Source: Planctomycetota bacterium
GTDB lineage: Bacteria; Planctomycetota; SZUA-567
Reading direction: 5' to 3'
Length of the DNA stretch: 64,000 nt
Assembly (NCBI GenBank): GCA_020060765.1
Contig: JAGUZQ010000060.1
Span: 62,001 to 126,000, forward strand
In this document: positions 60,627 through 64,000 of the stretch, piece after piece
Numbering within the stretch: the first letter of the stretch is position 1
Layout: each line of letters opens with the position of its first letter
Translations under genes and position numbers: made by a program
Notes under the pieces: generated by a model
Seen by the model: the letters and a program-made list of their open reading frames with translations, nothing else
The model's database searches: none
Told to the model about the DNA's origin: nothing

Positions 60627-61490
60627 TTATGTTGCGGAAGAACATTTCTCCCGCCTTTGCGGCGAAGAGAAAAATTTTTCCATCAACACGCCCAGACCAC
60701 CCTCCGGCAGCGGCGGCACAACCAGATCGGCTTCCAGCTTTACCTTTTCATCGCCGTTTTCAACCGCCACTCCCAACCCGGCTGCGTGGATCATGTCCAG
60801 GTCGTTCATGCCGTCGCCAACCGCAATCCACTTCTCCAGCGGAATCGAGTATTTGTCGGCAAGAACGCGCAAGGCATTTGCCTTGCTGGCGTTGAGGGGA
60901 AGGATTTCCACGAAGCGGCGGCTGCTGGTGACGATCCGTGCGACCTGGCCGAACTCTTTTGCCAGCGCCGCGTAAGTATCGTCAAGTTCGCCTTCCTCTA
61001 CAATAGTCAGGAGTTTGGTGCGGGGCGGAATCCGCGCAAGTCCGTCCGGCGGGAGGGGATGAAGCTCAATCCCGAAATGCTCGGAATACCAGCGCGCGGA
61101 ACGGTTCATGCCGGAAACGTACAACATGTCGTCGGCGTAAATATTAAGATGAAAACCGGCCTGCTGACAGAACGCCAGCGCCTGTTCCGCCAAATCGTCG
61201 GGCAGAAACTGGTCGTAAATAGGAAGCTGTCCGGGCAGGGCAATGCGGGCGCCGTTGTAACTGACGATGTGGGTAAGGAGTTGGAGCTGTCGCCAGATAT
61301 TATCAATCGCGGGCTGCATCCGGCCGGAAACCAGAAATACTGGCACGCCGCGCTGGGAGAGGTTTTTTACCTGTGAAACAACAAGCGGCTCCAGCTCTCC
61401 GGCGGCGTTAAGCAAAGTGCCGTCCAGATCAAGCGCCAGAGCCTCGTATTGGTTACCTTCGGGCAAAGCCTGAAAGCCCGCGTTATTCAT
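60627..61490 (-). CDS. Cof-type HAD phosphatase
   Basis: A 287-residue HAD hydrolase. Motif I is LALDLDGTLLNAAGEL (nucleophile Asp), motif II is PVFLVSGRM, motif III Lys lies in NASKANALRVLADKY and motif IV is VAVGDGMNDLDMIHAAG. The large C2B-type cap (about 90-190) is typical of Cof sugar-phosphatase or phosphoglycolate-like enzymes. Substrate unknown. Its ATG overlaps the stop of the upstream 36-residue gene (ATGA), so translation is coupled. Confidence 0.9.
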   Translation of the reverse strand: MNNAGFQALPEGNQYEALALDLDGTLLNAAGELEPLVVSQVKNLSQRGVPVFLVSGRMQPAIDNIWRQLQLLTHIVSYNGARIALPGQLPIYDQFLPDDLAEQALAFCQQAGFHLNIYADDMLYVSGMNRSARWYSEHFGIELHPLPPDGLARIPPRTKLLTIVEEGELDDTYAALAKEFGQVARIVTSSRRFVEILPLNASKANALRVLADKYSIPLEKWIAVGDGMNDLDMIHAAGLGVAVENGDEKVKLEADLVVPPLPEGGLGVLMEKFFSSPQRREKCSSAT

Positions 61491-61597
61491 CCGCGGGCGG
61501 TTTTCTTGGCTACGTACAGACTGGTGCCTTTGCGCATCTTGCGCGGACGACGCAGGTTACGCTGGATGCCGGAAGGCTTGTTGGCAGAATGAGCCAT
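61487..61597 (-). CDS. 36-residue strongly basic protein
   Basis: ATG 61597 with GGAGAG upstream, ending TGA inside the start of the Cof gene. The product contains 12 Arg/Lys among 36 residues (NKPSGIQRNLRRPRKMRKGT) and no acidic residue. It resembles small ribosome-associated or nucleic-acid-binding proteins in composition only; I recognise no family. It has its own consensus promoter and ribosome site, and is too short to be picked up by length-based gene calling. Confidence 0.6.
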   Translation of the reverse strand: MAHSANKPSGIQRNLRRPRKMRKGTSLYVAKKTARG

Positions 61598-61631
61598 GAT
61601 CTCTCCTAAATGAAAATTAACGAAACGTCAG

Positions 61632-61660
61632 ACAATAACTGACGGCAGGCGTTGTGTCAA
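61632..61660 (-). promoter_or_regulatory. Sigma-70 promoter with overlapping dyad
   Basis: On the minus strand TTGACA (61660-61655), 17 bp, TATTGT (61637-61632), 35 bp before the small basic gene. CGTCAG (61626-61631) and CTGACG (61639-61644) form a dyad across the -10, a possible operator. Confidence 0.65.
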
Positions 61661-61779
61661 GCCTGTTCATGCGGATATTTAAAAAAAACGGGCAAGCTTA
61701 TGAAAAGTGATAATCATTTGGAAGCACGAAACTCAAATACAAGGAGTGTGCTTAAAAAGTCAGCCGCCGCAATTAGCGG

Positions 61780-61809
61780 TTGCAAACCCGCGCGCCGGGG
61801 TGTTATAAT
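61780..61809 (+). promoter_or_regulatory. Sigma-70 promoter of the glycosyltransferase gene
   Basis: TTGCAA (61780-61785), 18 bp, perfect TATAAT (61804-61809), 24 bp before the ATG at 61833. Confidence 0.55.
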
Positions 61810-61832
61810 CAGGCTTGACCGGAAATAACATC

Positions 61833-63107
61833 ATGCGAATTATTCATATCATGCCCGGAGCGGGAGGAATGTATTGCGGCGCCTGCCAGCGCGACGCGGG
61901 GCTGTTACGCGCCCTGATCGCCCGCGGGCACGAGGTGCAAATCGTTCCTCTGTATACTCCGTTCAAGCTTGACGACGAAACCGGCTTGCCGCTGGAAGAG
62001 CTGCATTTCGGCGCTATCAATATCTATCTGCAACAGATCAACCCCGCTCTGGGACTGCTGGCCGCTCCTCTGCGGAAAATTCTCGACTCTCCCCGGGTGA
62101 TCAATACCGCCACTTCCCTGGTCAAAACCAATGACCCCGCCGAACTGGGAGCGCTGACCGTTTCCATGCTTTCCGGCACTGACGGCAAGCAGAAACGCGA
62201 AGTCGTGCGCCTGGTCGATTTCATCGCCCATCAGCCGCGCCCGGATTTCATCAGCCTGTCCAATTCCCTGCTATCGGGACTGGCTCCCGCGTTGAAGGAT
62301 CGGCTCGATTGCAAAATCGTCTGCTCCATGCAGGGAGAGGAAACCTTCATCGAGCTGTTGCGGGAGCCGCACCGGGGCGACGCCAGGCGACAGATCAGGC
62401 GCAATGCCCGCTTCATCGACCTCGTGCTCGCGCAGGGCAAAAGCCACGCCGCGCGCGCGACCGAATTCCTCGCCGTGCCGCCGATCAGGATGCGCACGGT
62501 CTATCCCGGCATCGAACATGAACCGTACTCCCGCCTCTCCCCCCGCGTGCGGCAGCCCTTTACCATCGGGTATCTCTCCTCAATCAGCTATTACAAGGGG
62601 TTGGACACGCTGGTCGACGCTTTTGGCCTGCTGGTGCGGGAACAGCGCAGAGACGCGTTTCTAAGGGTGGGCGGCAGAATCCAGGACGAAAAATACTGGC
62701 AGATGGTTCTCGCCCAGGTAGGAAAACTGGGATTGTCCGATCGGTTCGAATATGTGGGCGAACCCGACCTCGTCGGCAAGGTGGCGTTCCTGCAGGGGCT
62801 CAGTGTTTTCTGCCTGCCGACCAAGCTGTTTGAGACGCGGGGGCTGGCGGTGATGGAGGCGCTGGCTGCGCGCGTGCCAGTGGTGGTGCCGAGGCTGGGC
62901 TGTTTTCCCGAGCTGCTCGAAGCCGCGCCGGGCGGCATCATGTACCCGCCGGGAGACTGCGGCTATCTCGCCTCGACGCTGGAGGAAATCCTGGCCGGGG
63001 CAGATGAAGCCGACGCCATCGGCAAGGACGGCGCGGCCGGCATCGAACAGAATTTCACCGCCGCCCTGATGGCGGAACGCTTCGAGCAGGCGCTGGAAAG
63101 CTGCTGA
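61833..63107 (+). CDS. GT4-type glycosyltransferase
   Basis: A 424-residue retaining glycosyltransferase of the GT-B fold. ATG 61833 (GGAAATA upstream) opens with IIHIMPGAGGMYCGACQRDA, the N-terminal acceptor domain; the C-terminal donor domain starts near YPGIEHEPYSRLSP and FTIGYLSSISYYKGLDTLVD. The donor-binding EX7E motif lies in ETRGLAVMEALA and PVVVPRLGCFPELLEAAPGG. Similar proteins work in surface glycan synthesis. It stands alone with its own promoter; the acceptor is unknown. Confidence 0.88.
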   Translation: MRIIHIMPGAGGMYCGACQRDAGLLRALIARGHEVQIVPLYTPFKLDDETGLPLEELHFGAINIYLQQINPALGLLAAPLRKILDSPRVINTATSLVKTNDPAELGALTVSMLSGTDGKQKREVVRLVDFIAHQPRPDFISLSNSLLSGLAPALKDRLDCKIVCSMQGEETFIELLREPHRGDARRQIRRNARFIDLVLAQGKSHAARATEFLAVPPIRMRTVYPGIEHEPYSRLSPRVRQPFTIGYLSSISYYKGLDTLVDAFGLLVREQRRDAFLRVGGRIQDEKYWQMVLAQVGKLGLSDRFEYVGEPDLVGKVAFLQGLSVFCLPTKLFETRGLAVMEALAARVPVVVPRLGCFPELLEAAPGGIMYPPGDCGYLASTLEEILAGADEADAIGKDGAAGIEQNFTAALMAERFEQALESC

Positions 63108-63173
63108 ATTCCAGGTTGAGGCCTGTTCCCGAACTTGGATATCACGCAAACAGGTCAAGCCGATCCATCGCGA

Positions 63174-64000
63174 TTACTCAACAATATACACCTGCGCCGC
63201 GCCGCCAGGCAGGAAGAGCTTGCCGCTATCAACACTCTTTTCGCCAGTTAGATCGCGGAAAGTTTTACCATCATGATTGCAAAGCACTACTTCGCGGTCG
63301 CTTTTACCGAAGTTGGCGACAAACAGGCAGGCCTTGCCGTTGGCGTCGGTCAGTTCGATTCCGCGGCACAAGGAAATGTTTTCACCTAACATGTCTATCT
63401 GCCGGACGGTTTGCGCCTGCTGCCGCGTTTTCTCCGCCGTCGCGCCGGAAAGGATCAGGCAGGCGTTATCCAGCAGCGTCTCCCCGCTCCAGACATCCCA
63501 CAAGCCCTCGCGGCAACCGTAGCAGAGTGAGTCGGCGTAGATGCTGTTCAGTCCCAGTTCCCGCGCGCCCTGGCGGTATATGCTCCAACCTTCAGCGCCG
63601 TATACGCCGACAAAACCGAGGCGGTCGTCCACGTTTACCCAGTGCGAGGAGAGGGGGATAATTTCCGTTTTTCCGGTTTCCTCCGAGAGTACAGACAGCT
63701 CGCCGGTTTCGGAAAAATACTTGCGGCGAAAACCGTTAAACAAGTCGCTCGGTATTTCGTATTTTACGCCGCGAATCCGGCGCAGGTAGATGCGCTTGGG
63801 GTGATCGGTCGGTGTTTCCTCGAAATCGTCGCGCCCGCCGGGAAAAACCCGCGGCGATGCCGCTGTCGCCAGTTCGATTCGCGCCAGGGTTCGTCCGTCG
63901 GGCAGGGCGGCGACGGCGAGGTGATGGACGGCGGCGAGATCGCTTTTCCAGCCTTCCGGGATGTATGAATCGACACCTTCGCGAATCAGGCCGGTGGTAA
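63174..64000 (-). CDS. C-terminal part of a protein cut by the window edge, function unknown
   Basis: The frame is open from the right window edge down to a stop at 63174 (275 residues visible); a TTG at 63743 is internal, because the same frame continues upstream as FEETPTDHPKRIYLRRIRGV and KYEIPSDLF. The visible part is beta-rich (VFPGGRDDFEETP, GELSVLSEETGKTEIIPLSS, RGIELTDANGKACLFVANFG) and ends in a small sandwich-like tail (KLFLPGGAAQVYIVE) as in many carbohydrate-active enzymes. I cannot name a family. Start and N-terminal domains lie outside the window. Confidence 0.7.
   Translation of the reverse strand, partial: TTGLIREGVDSYIPEGWKSDLAAVHHLAVAALPDGRTLARIELATAASPRVFPGGRDDFEETPTDHPKRIYLRRIRGVKYEIPSDLFNGFRRKYFSETGELSVLSEETGKTEIIPLSSHWVNVDDRLGFVGVYGAEGWSIYRQGARELGLNSIYADSLCYGCREGLWDVWSGETLLDNACLILSGATAEKTRQQAQTVRQIDMLGENISLCRGIELTDANGKACLFVANFGKSDREVVLCNHDGKTFRDLTGEKSVDSGKLFLPGGAAQVYIVE

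Overview
The window is a GC-rich bacterial chromosome segment carrying about 55 supportable protein genes. I see no rRNA, tRNA, CRISPR array or complete insertion sequence. Four prepilin-like proteins with an FTLVE[ML]LVVI leader and a C-terminal [FWL]xDxH motif sit beside very large secreted carbohydrate-active proteins. This pattern is known from the PVC superphylum, especially Lentisphaeria (Victivallis-like). I infer a PVC bacterium; the assignment below phylum level is not secure.

Layout. 1-10176 (+) is a carbohydrate region: three prepilin-like genes, a secreted TIM-barrel-like protein and a GH20 hexosaminidase lipoprotein, plus a decayed sugar-binding gene at 4740-5040. 10182-15878 (-) runs from a sigma-54 activator through a UDP-sugar pyrophosphorylase and glucose-6-phosphate isomerase to an SGNH hydrolase. 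16048-17499 (+) is a set of tiny Cys-rich, lipoprotein and secreted proteins behind a sigma-54 promoter. 17537-19366 (+) holds a diguanylate cyclase and a RimK-like ATP-grasp ligase. 19401-24899 (-) holds a family 4 uracil-DNA glycosylase, PabA/TrpG, a frame-disrupted VWA membrane protein and an NHL protein. 25095-28586 (+) is a MacAB-like ABC efflux operon. 28596-36294 (-) holds ppk, a methyltransferase, argC, rsfS and hypotheticals. 36597-42382 (-) holds a 1369-residue glycoside-hydrolase-like protein with its prepilin-like partner and an ECF sigma factor. 42708-50422 (+) holds recR, a sigma-54-driven Ser/Thr kinase/CsgG-like/lipoprotein cluster and ribF. 50603-52607 (-) holds a YgiQ radical SAM protein. 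52876-60013 (+) holds a hybrid sensor kinase, a canonical parS site and a sigma-54-driven exopolysaccharide export operon. 60100-64000 holds an HU-like protein, a small basic protein, a Cof phosphatase, a glycosyltransferase and a gene truncated by the window edge.

How it fits together. Three sequences match the sigma-54 -24/-12 consensus with exact GG-N10-GC spacing (16048, 43587, 54994). Each lies in front of an envelope or exported-protein operon, and dyad sites that could bind an activator lie 94-196 bp upstream. An NtrC-type activator (14454-15878) and a hybrid kinase (52876-54525) are encoded in the same window. The working hypothesis is a sigma-54 surface regulon covering small secreted proteins, a kinase-linked envelope complex and exopolysaccharide. 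The pairing of prepilin-like proteins with secreted hydrolases is the second recurring theme.
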